Shown here: positions 46,901 through 58,509 of the stretch, in pieces
How the letters are laid out: each line of letters begins with the position of its first letter
Position numbering within the stretch: position 1 is the first letter of the stretch
Origin: Trifolium pratense
Taxonomy: Eukaryota; Streptophyta; Magnoliopsida; Fabales; Fabaceae
Length of the DNA stretch: 64,000 bases
Direction: 5' to 3'
Assembly (NCBI RefSeq): GCF_020283565.1
Contig: NC_060061.1
Coordinates: forward strand, 26,635,362 to 26,699,361
Translations under genes and position numbers: made by a program
Notes under the pieces: generated by a model
The model's database searches: none
The model's input: the letters and a program-made list of their open reading frames with translations, nothing else
What the model was told of the DNA's origin: nothing

Positions 46901-49900
46901 ATGTATTCTTTCCTGCTTTCCATTTCACTTATCTTTCTTTGAGTGTCTGAAAGATTGAGTTTTAATTACTTGCTGTACAGTAATGAATTCATTAAGGTGC
47001 ATTCTTAAAAGCTTTGTCTGTCTTGTTCTATAACTTTTTGGGTAGACTTCTGATTCATTGAATGTGAGATTGAAAGACTAGCAAGTGGTAATAACTGCGT
47101 ATATAGGTGGCTAGGTAGAGCAATTGATTTTAAGTCGTAAGTGGGAAAATATATTGTAGTTTTATTTGTACTGCTTAAGTTGTGATTTGGTAATTGCCTT
47201 TATCGCCTGGAAGTTAGACTGGGGCGATTAACATCAAATACTCTAGTTGATGATTGCTGATTATTTTAGAACAAAAATAATTTTAGGGAAGTTACATGAA
47301 GGAAAATTGTTTTCTAATCTAGGAATTATCACTAAAAAAGGACGGCCCTTGCATGAGGCTGCCACCCGTCTTGGTAGGGTAGATGCACAGAGCCTTATCC
47401 CTGCTAGGTGTTAGCGAAAATGCTGGTTGTAGGATTTTTTTAACCTGTATCTACTTATTGGCGTAATTATTTTTTTGTTTATGATCTTGAAATAATTTTG
47501 CTCATAATTTCGTTGTTGAATTTTAGCATTATCCTATTTGCATCTGATATGTCTGTTAAATCTCGGACTCCTTTGTTATAATTATCCTGAAAGCCCAAAT
47601 TATTAGGTGGAAGCTTGGTAATAGTTTTATATCTAACACTCGCATGTTCTGGATGGTTATGTATTTGCTCAGCAATTGTTATTTATCTACATTTACTTTA
47701 TACGAAGTGTCTATATTTTGTTAAGAATTTATACTTGGTTGTTTGCAGTGAATTTCAACTCATACATGAGTTATGCCTGTATGTGCTATCAGCATCCCAA
47801 AGGGCCGAGCTCATACGCGCTACACTGTCCACATTACATGCCTTCTTATCATGGATTCCCTTGGGTTATATATTTGAATCACCGTTGGTAGGTTCTTCTT
47901 CTGTTCAAAATGAATTTGTTGTTGAGGAAGTCACTTACTGAAATCTTTTAACTTTTGCTGACATCGCAGCTTGAGACACTTCTAAAGTTTTTCCCGGTTC
48001 CGGCATATCGGAACCTAACATTGCAATGTTTAACAGAGGTATGTTCCATCCGTTAACTTCTAATGTTTTTACTTGAATTTTGTTACATCAATATTCACTT
48101 GTTATGTTTGCAGGTGGCATCCCTTCAATTTGGGAGTTTTTATGATGTGCAGTATGTCAAGATGTATGGCATATTCATGGGTCAATTGCAGGTTGGTCTC
48201 ATTTTTGTAACATGTATTGCGTTGTTATTCAATTGATTCTACTTTGAGCATGTTGGCTGACTTTGTGATAATGTAATGTTTATTGTAGAGCATACTCCCG
48301 CCTACCACAAATATACCTGAGGCATATGCAAATGGCTCTACTGAAGAACAAGTTGGTGTTTTTTTTTTATTTTATATTGAAACAAATTCTTAATTGGCTT
48401 AGTTAATTGTTAGGTGTTTGTCTAACCATAGTTATTTTCCTCTGTTTAGTCATTTATACAGAACCTGGCACTGTTCTTCACCTCATTTTATAAGGTTAGA
48501 TTTTTAATTTTTTCTGTCTATAATTAATATTTTTTTGTGAATATATTATCATCAAACAACATGATTGAACTGTGTAAGAATGTGACATTGCTAAGGCTGG
48601 TTCCTTAAAGCTGCATTGTTAACTATGGCCCCGTTTGGATTAGCTTATTTTCGAGCTTATGCAAACAGCTAATGCAATATAAATTAGGTTTTATGCTATT
48701 TTATAAGTTCACACTAGTGAAAATTGTATTTTTAGAAGCTATTTTATCATAAACTACCTTGACAAACTTATAATAATACGGGGCCTATATCGTACTTGGG
48801 ACTCATTCAAGAATAAGTCTTGCTTTATTGGGTTGCCTGTTGGGTGTTCTGCTCTCTGGTATCATTATTCTGACAGCCTTTTATTTATGCAGGTTCACAT
48901 CCGCATCTTGGAATACACTCAAGAGAATATATCAAATTTGCTATTGGGCCTTGAATATCTTATCAGCATTTCATATGTAGACGATACCGAGGTCTTTAAG
49001 GTATGTGCAAACTGCGTTTGCGTGCTACCGTCTCTTGTTCCAAATACCCAAATTGATACCGTATTTGGTTTGTATAAATAATAGGTTTGTTTGGACTACT
49101 GGAATTCGTTGGTGTCAGAGCTGTTTGAGCCACACCGAAGTTTGGATACTCCTGCAGCTTCTGCAAACATGATGGGACTTCAGGTAATGTGAAACTTTGA
49201 TCATTAAAATCAAGATTTGGCAATTCTCTTATATATGACCTAGCATCTTAATAGAACGTTTCATTTTTTGATATTGCTCCTTCTGTCCTTAATGTTTGCA
49301 ATATTGTCACAATTTGTTAAGAATTTTTGTTATTATTGGATAATTTGGATTAAAAACTATTATACTTGAATGTCAAAATGACCGATTAAATTTTTAAAAT
49401 CAATAATGTGATAAGCTCTGATCGCAACCACCCTGGTTATTATTCCAATTTTGCTTATTTTACTCGCTTTTCCTTGACTTAATTTTTGTTTGGTTTCATT
49501 TGGACAATTTTAATACACGTCTTGTGCTGTTCCCATCACTAATCTTCATGTCATATGAAGGATTCGTTCAAATTTATGGTGGGCATGTCAAAATAGGGTT
49601 TGGACTAGGACCATTAAGACTTGACGTGAAAATCATTATTCTGGGACAACCAATTAATTGGCTTTGTTTCATATATATAGTTTTTATCACAGTGCCTCTT
49701 GTGTGTTTCTAGCCTATTCTTTTCCGACTTTTGAGAAAGGTAACCGTGTATAGGTACTGATGTCTTTTTTTCAATGGAGTATGCAGGTACCGGCAATGCT
49801 TCCTGGTATGGTTGATGGGCATGGTTCTCAGCTTCTTCAACGTCGGCAACTTTATGCTGGTTCCATGTCAAAGTTGAGAATGCTTATGATATGTCGAATG

Positions 49901-52900
49901 GCTAAACCTGAAGAGGTTCTCATAGTTGAAGATGAAAATGGGAATATTGTCCGTGAAACCTTGAAGGACAATGATGTTCTTGTTCAATATAAGGTTATAA
50001 ACTTATATCTGATATCTGCTAGATTTTAGTATTTGATATTCATATATATGTGGAAAAAATGTCTAAAAGTTACCTCCCTTTTGTATATTTTACTTTTATT
50101 GATTGTTCTGAATAAATTCAAATGTGATAAATTTGAGACTTATGTACCACTGTTTAATTATACAGATTATGAGGGAGACTCTTATTTACTTGTCACATCT
50201 TGACCATGATGATACTGAAAAGCAGGTATTTGGACCAGAAAGCACTGCCCTTTTGTTTTACTGGAAAGACAATCACATTATATGGTTTTTATTTTTTTTA
50301 TCAGTTTTTATTTTTATTGCTGGGAAGTTTATTTTTTAATGACATGATTTATTATTTGTCAAATTATGAAACTACAATATCAACTTTCTTGAAAAATGAT
50401 GTTAATGAAATAGTTGAATATCCTAAAAATGCAATATTATACGAATATGTTTTCAGTTTAGAGTGATATGCTGTAAAGGATACATATCATAAACATGTTG
50501 CATGTTTGTTGCACCTTCATTAAATTGTCTCGTATCGTGTAATGTGCAGATGCTGAAGAAATTAAGCAAACAACTCAGTGGAGAGGATTGGACATGGAAC
50601 AATTTGAACACACTCTGCTGGGCAATCGGATCAATATCTGGTTCCATGATAGAAGAACAGGTACTGTGAACCTTATGCTATTGCTTAGCTTTATATTTCT
50701 TATATTCATGGGTCATCTTCAACTTTAAGAATATGTAGAGCTTTTCTAATTTGTTGAGGTATTTTCATTACTGTGGTATCCTGCTGGTTATAAATTTTTT
50801 TAATATAAATTGCGGACAACCGTGTTGACTTAATGACCTCTTGATGGCATTGGGGTATACCTTGGATGGTATAGAATATCTTAAGAAGCATCATCCACCA
50901 ATTTAACTCTCTGCACATGCTTGACTTCATCATGCCTTGTTTTTGCCTTTTCTAGGACTGAAGAATGTGTAACATCACATTCTTAACTGATTCGTTAAAC
51001 TTGTTAACTATATCTGTTATCAGTTTTGGCATTTTATTCCCCTATTTATGGTTTTTGACTTCTTTGAATTGCGACAGGAAAACAGGTTTTTGGTCATGGT
51101 AATTCGTGATTTATTAAATCTGTGTGAAATCACGAAGGGAAAAGATAACAAAGCAGTTATTGCAAGTAATATCATGTAAGAAGTGTTTACATGTGAATTT
51201 TTCTTATTGTTTTGTATTGCTATTTTCTTATAATAATAAGTGGCTTCGGTTGATAGGTATGTTGTTGGTCAATATCCACGGTTTTTAAGAGCTCACTGGA
51301 AGTTTCTGAAAACTGTTGTTAACAAGTTGTTTGAGTTTATGCATGAGACACATCCTGGAGTTCAGGTTATTTTTTCCTCATAGCTGGGTTGCTTTTCTTA
51401 TCTGCCATAATTTGAATATGATTAACCTGAACTTTGACTTCTTATTCATGATGGATTTCTGATTTCAGAGTAATTTTTCTTAAATAGCCTATTTTTTCTT
51501 CCTTTTTGACCTCTTACTATTTAGAAATTTTGACAAGATACATCACATTCTTCATGGTAGTGCTATAGCCTATTTAACATCTCAATATGCTAACTTCTTT
51601 GATCCAATTATTTTGTTTTAGTATTTCGCTGTTGTCATTAATTTCTTTTTTTCTTTGTCAATTTGGTATTATATGCGGGTAAACACTTTATGATTTGGTG
51701 GAGTATTGTTATCCTAATCTAGTATTCAGAAAGTATCTGCAATACACTCTAAATAATATAATACTGTGTTGTTAATCTATATATTGATCCTGTTGCATTT
51801 GTTTTAGGATATGGCATGTGACACTTTTTTGAAAATAGTTCAGAAGTGCAAGCGAAAGTTTGTAATCACCCAGGTAGTAAGGGCTGTAATTTCCTCCCTT
51901 TCCCATTTATCTTGAATTCAAAAAAAAAAAAAAACGAGACTAATATTTGTCCCACAATTCTTCCATATATATATATATATCCATAACCGTCACCGTAATT
52001 GCTATTTCAGGTTGGTGAAAATGAGCCATTTGTATCTGAACTTCTATCAGGCCTTCCCATCACTATTGCAGATCTTGAACCCCATCAGATACACTCATTC
52101 TATGAATCTGTATGCCTTTTAGATGTCTTAGACTCATTAATTTAATATATTCATATTTAGTTACATATATTTTGTATGTCTATAATTATTATTGTGTTTG
52201 CACTGTAAGTTATATTTTTGAAAATTGTAGGTTGCTCATATGATTCAAGCAGAGTCTGATGCACTAAAGAGGGATGAATATATTCAGCGTTTGATGCAGC
52301 TCCCAAATCAGGTATTTTGATTGCTTTAGAAGCCATGTCATTTGTCACATATGGTTCATGTTATGCCAGAGTTTTTGTGGAAATTAATGCCTGTGATTTA
52401 CAATTTCCCCCCTGCAGAAATGGATGGAAATTATAGGTCAGGCACATCAAAATGTTGAGTTTTTGAAGGATCAAGATGTAATACGGACGGTGCTTAATAT
52501 ATTACAGGTATAATTTGTCATTTTTAATGTAATTTTGTGTTATTCTACTGGATGTTCCATTATTTGCACTGCATGCTAGCTGCCATATGAATTTTTGCTC
52601 AATATTTTATGGCCTGACAAGATTGAGTGGGATTCTTGTTCAATTTTTTGATAAATAAGTAATTTATAAAAAAAAATTGAGAAGTTGCTGATGTTGGCTA
52701 AGCAAATGGTCAAAGTTTTCCCTTGTTGACTTGTCATGGGATTTTTTTCAGTGTCGTTCCTTTTTTTTACTCGTGTCATTCCTTGTTAGAACACTGTTTA
52801 TGTTGTATTACAAAGTTGGTTACAATTATTGTGCAACCTTGGTACCCATTGTTAATGTTTGCAAACATCTAAAGGAAAGTTGCCTTTATTCATTCACGCC

Positions 52901-55511
52901 TCTTATTTTTTTTTTATTGGTTTTCTATGTTTTGCCGTGTAAATATGATTATAATGAATGTCAGGTCTTTTGTTTTTTATTCTTGATGTTCTGCTACTTT
53001 ATGTTGTTAATGAATTCCTTCTAATTGCAGACAAATACAAGTGTTGCATCTTCTTTAGGGACATTTTTCCTGCCCCAGATCTCAACGATCTTCTTGGACA
53101 TGTTGAATGTGTACAGGTATGTGCTGTTAACTAATAGTTTTTTTTATCAGCTATGCTAATAACAGTTGAGACAAAGCAATATGTAGTTTGATTTGATTCT
53201 TCATTTTTTGTTTGATGCATGTTAAATCAGTTTTTTGTTTTTGCAACAGAATGTACAGTGAGCTTATTTCAAAAAGTATTTCAGAAGGGGGACCTTATGC
53301 ATCTAAAACATCATATGTGAAACTTCTACGGTAAGATTAATTGAGATTATAGTGGTTTTTAACAAATATTTGCTATTCAGTCCCTTTATACATATTCTTC
53401 TGGATGCAGTTCGGTTAAGAGGGAGACACTTAAACTGATTGAGACATTCTTGGATAAGGCTGAAGATCAACCACAGATTGGAAAACAGTTTGTGCCGCCA
53501 ATGATGGATCCTGTTCTGGGAGATTATGCTAGGAATGTTCCTGATGCAAGGGAATCAGAGGTTTTGTCCCTTTTTGCCACAATAGTAAACAAGTATGCTT
53601 CTTTCTCCATTTTCTTTTTTCCTGTTCTTTAGTTCGTTGGTTTGTGCTATGACATCCACATTCTACATGATTATGTACTTCCTAAGGGTTATATGATTGA
53701 TATGCACATGTTGCACTTGTTTTTCTCTGGCTCCCTCATCTAACTTCCAGATATAAAGCTACAATGATCGAAGATGTACCCCGCATATTTGAAGCTGTTT
53801 TTCAGTGCACACTAGAGGTAATTGTGCAGGATATTCAGCTTTGTTGTAAATGTTCTAATTTGTTGTTGTTGTTGTTATGTGGTTGTGGCCTTTGTGTTTG
53901 ATATCCACCTTGAAATCCATTATTCCCTTTGATTTGAATATTTAGTTTTGAAATAAAACATCATGATCCTGTACTAGAAATGTAAATTGACAGTCAATAT
54001 TCTGAGATTCATAATTTAAAAGTTGTAATTTTTAATAACTTGATGACAAATAGTTATTGGGTATATATAATTGGAAAATATCAACTGAACTAACTATATT
54101 TTTCTTCTATTCTATTACGCAGATGATTACAAAAAATTTTGAGGATTACCCAGAGCACCGGCTTAAGTTCTTCTCTCTACTCCGAGCCATAGCTACTCAT
54201 TGTTTTCCTGCACTAATCTGCTTGTCAAGTCAGGTTTTTGTTTCTTGCTTATCCTTTTTCCACAACGAATCAATGGCATGGCAGTTTTTTAGTGTATGAG
54301 ATTTTAACAGTGTCTGCTTGCCAACATTTGCAACCTCTGTAGTCTGTCTTATATTTTTGGTTATCTGTGTCAGCAATTGAAGCTTGTTATGGATTCAATC
54401 ATGTGGGCATTTCGGCATACAGAAAGGAATATTGCTGAAACAGGGCTGAACCTGTTGTTGGAGATGCTGAAGAAGTTTCAGGTGTGGTTTTTCTGTGTGA
54501 ATTCCTTGTTCTAACCTTGGGGTTTTTTCTGCATATACTCTGATTGTTGTATATAGGTTTTCCTTTTATGAGAATTTCTTATCTTCATTATACTTCTGTC
54601 TTTTTATCAATGATACAATTTATTTTCCGTTCATAACAACAGGGCTCAGAGTTCTGTAATCAGTTCTACCGGACTTATTTCTTGGCAACTGAGAATGAGA
54701 TATTTGCTGTCTTAACTGATACTTTTCATAAGCCTGGGTTCAAATTACACGTCTTGGTGCTTCAACATTTGTTTTGTCTGGTACTGTGTCATAGTTATGC
54801 TTTATTTTATTTTTGTTTCTCAATTTAGCAAGAAAGAGCACAAATAACGAGTTCAACCTTTTCAGCTAGAAAGTGGTGCGCTAACGGAGCCCCTTTGGGA
54901 TGTTGCTACAAGTCCACATTCATACCCAAGTAATGCAATTTTTGTACGTGAATATACTATAAAGCTTCTAAGTGCTTCTTTTCCGAACATGACAACTGCT
55001 GAGGTAATTGAAGATAAATAAATAATATTTCTTTCCCTCTTGCCAAAATAAATGACTAATTTCAAGAAATTTGCAGGTTTCCCAATTTGTTAATGGACTC
55101 TTCGAGTCTACAAATGATCTCTCTACATTTAAAACCCATATACGAGATTTTCTTATACAGTCAAAAGAATTTTCGGCACAGGTAAATGCTTTATTTTCTT
55201 GTACACGCGTTTTTATAATGTTGACCAGTACATAATTTAAGTTTATTCACTTGACTATTTCTATGATCATTTTATTAGCACATTGATACAGTTTAATGTT
55301 TCTTGGCTTTTTTTTTGTTCATCTTATAATTTGTTGATTGTATTCCAATACTTCACAAATCTGATGTTTGTCATCCTCTGTACTGCAGGATAACAAAGAT
55401 CTCTATGCCGAAGAGGCTGCAGCTCAGAGAGAGAGAGAACGGCAAAGAATGCTTTCGATTCCTGGGCTGATTGCCCCAAGTGAGTTGCAAGATGAAATGG
55501 TGGACTCATAG
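43945..55511 (+). CDS. XPO1: Exportin-1 (CRM1), nuclear export receptor
   Basis: Karyopherin-beta that binds leucine-rich NES cargo with Ran-GTP and carries it out of the nucleus. 32 coding exons, GT-AG introns: 43945-44043, 44336-44452, 45194-45286, 45382-45453, 46621-46728, 46800-46882, 47749-47887, 47970-48038, 48114-48191, 48289-48351, 48450-48494, 48893-49000, 49085-49183, 49787-49993, 50166-50225, 50550-50660, 51078-51175, 51257-51365, 51808-51873, 52011-52109, 52231-52311, 52418-52507, 53031-53116, 53250-53330, 53410-53592, 53751-53817, 54123-54233, 54374-54481, 54643-54780, 54866-55003, 55077-55181, 55389-55511. This gives 1077 residues, the family's normal length. Seen: importin-beta N-terminal region with [10 protein letters not shown] near residue 43; acidic VEDENGN loop (about 437-443); NES-groove [11 protein letters not shown] with Cys533, which aligns with the leptomycin-sensitive cysteine of animal CRM1; C-terminal basic/acidic tail ending DEMVDS. 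No breaks. Confidence 0.97.
44649..44779 (+). repeat. Local duplication in exportin-1 intron 2
   Basis: ATCATGCAAAGCT...TATTGATTTGTGGTATGATCAA occurs at about 44649-44690 and again at about 44739-44779, about 90 bp apart. Non-coding. Confidence 0.6.
45614..46267. mobile_element. Mutator-like MITE in exportin-1 intron 4
   Basis: A 654-bp element has inverted arms of about 100 bp or more: GGTGGCTTCTAGGTTGAGGG at the left and CCCTCACCCTAGAAGCCACC at the right. Near-matching 8-9 bp flanks TTGTTTTG / TTGTTTTTG suggest a TSD altered by slippage. No transposase. It supplies more than half of this intron; exon junctions at 45453 and 46621 are intact. Confidence 0.8.
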
Positions 55512-56052
55512 GTAGATCAGCATGGAAGTTAATATTAATACCATGGGCATTTTAGTGTATTTCACAGGCTCCCTTAAAAGTAACTTTGAGAATAGATGCA
55601 GCATTTTCCTCCAAGTTTAGCTTTTCTTCTCTTCCGAATATTTTATGTTGGGGCTAGATTGGTGAAGGTTCCTGATTTTCAGAGTTTTAGCTATACGGGG
55701 ATATTGCTTGTCCATGGGGTGAGTGTAGATTATTGATTTACTAATTGAGGATGATAATGTTGGGTCATTTGTAAGGAATTGATTTAGACATCTTCGTATC
55801 GAACGAAGATGGAAGACTCGTTTTGGAGGGATATGATGTGACTCTTTAGGTGTGGCCTCCTAACTTCTGGTGGTTTGTGCAGAAAACCCTTGTGGTTTTA
55901 TATTTTGTTTTTTTTTTTTTTTGCTTCAATTAATTATTAGGGATACCAATGTACCGGGTGCATTTAAGATATGGTTTCATGAATGTTAGTGTTATATGTG
56001 ACCCATCCCTCCCAACAGAGAGAAGATATTATTTTACATTTTATAATGTTTT
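55512..56052 (+). other. Exportin-1 3' UTR and 3' flank
   Basis: Sequence after the TAG stop. From 55818 on it is duplicated at 63426-63649. A T-run at 55906-55923 may mark an old poly(A) region on the other strand. No poly(A) signal is certain. Confidence 0.45.
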
Positions 56053-57428
56053 TAGGCATGCCAATAAAACTCATACCCGCGGGTACCCACCCAAACCATA
56101 CCCGCTTTGACGGGGAATACCCGAGTTGACTGGGTTTGAGTTCGGGTTTGGGTTCAGGTTTGGGTTTTCCCCGATTTCAAAAGATGGGTTTGGGGTGGGT
56201 AATGGATACATTGATACCCACCCGAACCCGTCCCCGAACCTGCCCCGCTTATACTAAAAATTAGGGGTGTACATGGATTGGGCAAATCTGGTCGACCCGG
56301 TCAAACCCACCCAATCCAACCCAAAAAAGGGGGTTGGGTTGGGCAAGTGGGTGGATATGGATTTTAAAAATGAAAAACCCATTAAAAAAGTCGGGTTTCG
56401 GGTAAAACTGGACCCAACCCAAAAAACTCACTAACCCACTAGTGCTATGTTTCTTGAATTTTTTTTATGAAAATAATAAAGATTTTTTCATTTGATTATT
56501 AAATATTTTTATATTGAAAATGAGTTATACTATTTTTTACGAAAATCAAAAAGATTTAATAATTTTTATGAACAAATATGATAATTTTCCGCATTATTTT
56601 TTTAAAATTTTAAAAAATTGAATAATTTTCATAAACAAATATAGTGATTCATGGTTTAGTCATTTGATATTAAAAAAACAAAAAAATCATTTGGATAGCA
56701 CGCTATCCAACCCGTAAATTAGTAGATTTACACAAAAAATGTGTGATTATTTTTTATAGTGAAAAAAAGTTACCATACTTTTCAAGAAAATACATTGATT
56801 GAGTTATTTTTATGAAAAAATATGATGATTCAACATTTAGATATTTAATATAAAAAAAATAGAAAAATAATTTGGGTGACCCACAACCCAATCCAACCCG
56901 GGAATTAGTGGATTTACCCAACCCGGTTCAATGTTATAATGAGTAGTTATTTTACTAAACCCAACCCGGAGTATCATATGTGGTTTGGGTTTTGGTTTTG
57001 GCCAAACCCAACCGAATCCGGCCCACGTATACCCCTACTAAAAATTAGATTTCACTTCTTTTAAATTAAAAACGCTTAAACAATATCTTAAATTAGGTTT
57101 ATATATTTATTTTTTATTTTAATTTGAGTATTAAACAAATCATTTTCTCTATTTTTTTTCTTTATTTAAAAACATATTGTTGAGAAAAAATAATTTTGGA
57201 CATTTAACTTTTTTTTTTAATAAAAAAATATTAAAATGTAATTCTAAATTCATGTGGAAAGAGGTGTAATGGGGATACCCGAAACCCGATGGGGATACCC
57301 GATTCCCGTTGGGTATGGGTTTGGAGTTATCATTTTTATCCCCGCTCTAATTTGTCATGGGTTTGGGGAAACCCGAACTTTATGGGTTTGGGGAGGGCAA
57401 AACCCGTCGCCGCCCCATTGCCATGCCT
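56053..57428. mobile_element. hAT-like element with another hAT inside
   Basis: Outer ends TAGGCATGCCAATAAA and CCATTGCCATGCCT are inverted. Flanks AATGTTTT (left) and TATGTCTT (right) resemble a decayed 8-bp TSD, and the second copy at 63643-63650 preserves AATGTCTT. GGGTTTGGGT-rich arms resemble the elements at 35335 and 57528. Without the inner insertion (56262-57037) its length is about 590 bp. Confidence 0.65.
56262..57037. mobile_element. Nested hAT-type element with a preserved empty site
   Basis: A 776-bp element with ends TAGGGGTGTACATGG and CCACGTATACCCCTA is flanked by the perfect 8-bp TSD CTAAAAAT (56254-56261 and 57038-57045). The duplicate region near 63840-63860 carries the uninterrupted target with a single CTAAAAAT, which proves the insertion and its borders. 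Confidence 0.95.
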
Positions 57429-57527
57429 TATGTCTTGATTTCTAGCTTCAAATTTCTAGCAAGGTTTCTATGCATAGTTGAAAACAACGTGAAAGTATAG
57501 CAAGATAGCCAATTAGCACGTCTAATC

Positions 57528-58159
57528 TAGGGATGGCAATTTGACCCATACCCAGATGGTACCCGCAAAAATTACCCACAATGGGTAGGGTAAAAACCCG
57601 CATTTTGGGTACGGGCACGGGTATGAGTAATTACCTGCAAAAATGAACGGGTATGGGTGCGGGTACGGGTACCTTAGTACCCACCCCGCCCCATACCCGC
57701 ATAATATATATTTATTTATTTTATTTATATTATTATATTCTAATATATGTAAATCAATTTAAAACAACACAATTCTACTAAACTATTACATATTTTTAAT
57801 AAAAATATTTATTTATAACATAATATAAAAATAATGTGAATATTTAACATAAATATGAACTTTAACATAAAGTTAGTAATAATTTTGTTTATAATTTTCA
57901 TTAGTCAATATTAAAATCTTTGAAATTTTTTTAATTCTATTAAAATTATATGATATTTTATAATTGATCAATTTATTTTTAGTAAAAATGCGGGTAACGG
58001 GTACGGGTATGGGTACCTAGGTACCCATAGGATATGGGGACGGGGGCAAAAGTTGTTACCCACGCGGGTATGAGGATGGGTACGGGTATTTTTTCAATCT
58101 GCGGGTATGGGGATGGGTATTATAGTACCCTACCCATACCCTACCCATTGCCATCCCTA
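57528..58159. mobile_element. hAT-type nonautonomous element
   Basis: A 632-bp element with ends TAGGGATGGCAAT...ATTGCCATCCCTA is flanked by the perfect 8-bp TSD GTCTAATC (57520-57527 and 58160-58167). Same terminus as the element at 35335. GGGTACGGGTATGGG-type arms and an AT-rich centre; no transposase. Confidence 0.93.
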
Positions 58160-58426
58160 GTCTAATCAGGCCAGTCATTCTTCTCTTCTAAAGGGTGGGA
58201 TTAGCCATACACGTCCTTAATAGCAAAATCACGTCAGTTCAAAAGGCTTGGACTATTCTTCAGTTGCAATGATTAAGAGGTGCTGAAATTAAGGCAGTTT
58301 TTAGAGTCTCGTATTCTTTCAAACATTCCTCAATCAAATCAAATGGCACGTTATGTTACAGCCGTTGACATAGAGGTTTTGTAATCATTGAAAAATCTTC
58401 CATAGAAACCAACTTCTAACACTTAT

Positions 58427-58440
58427 TTTTTTTTGAAAGG
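58427..58440 (-). mobile_element. 14-bp poly(T) micro-insertion with TSD
   Basis: T8-GAAAGG lies between AACTTCTAACACTTAT (58411-58426) and AACTTCCAACACTTAT (58441-58456), one mismatch in 16. On the minus strand it is CCTTTC plus poly(A). Confidence 0.55.
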
Positions 58441-58509
58441 AACTTCCAACACTTATTGTTTGGTTGTTGTAATTTCAGTCATTTCCAATTTGGCTTGATC
58501 AACCTCTAC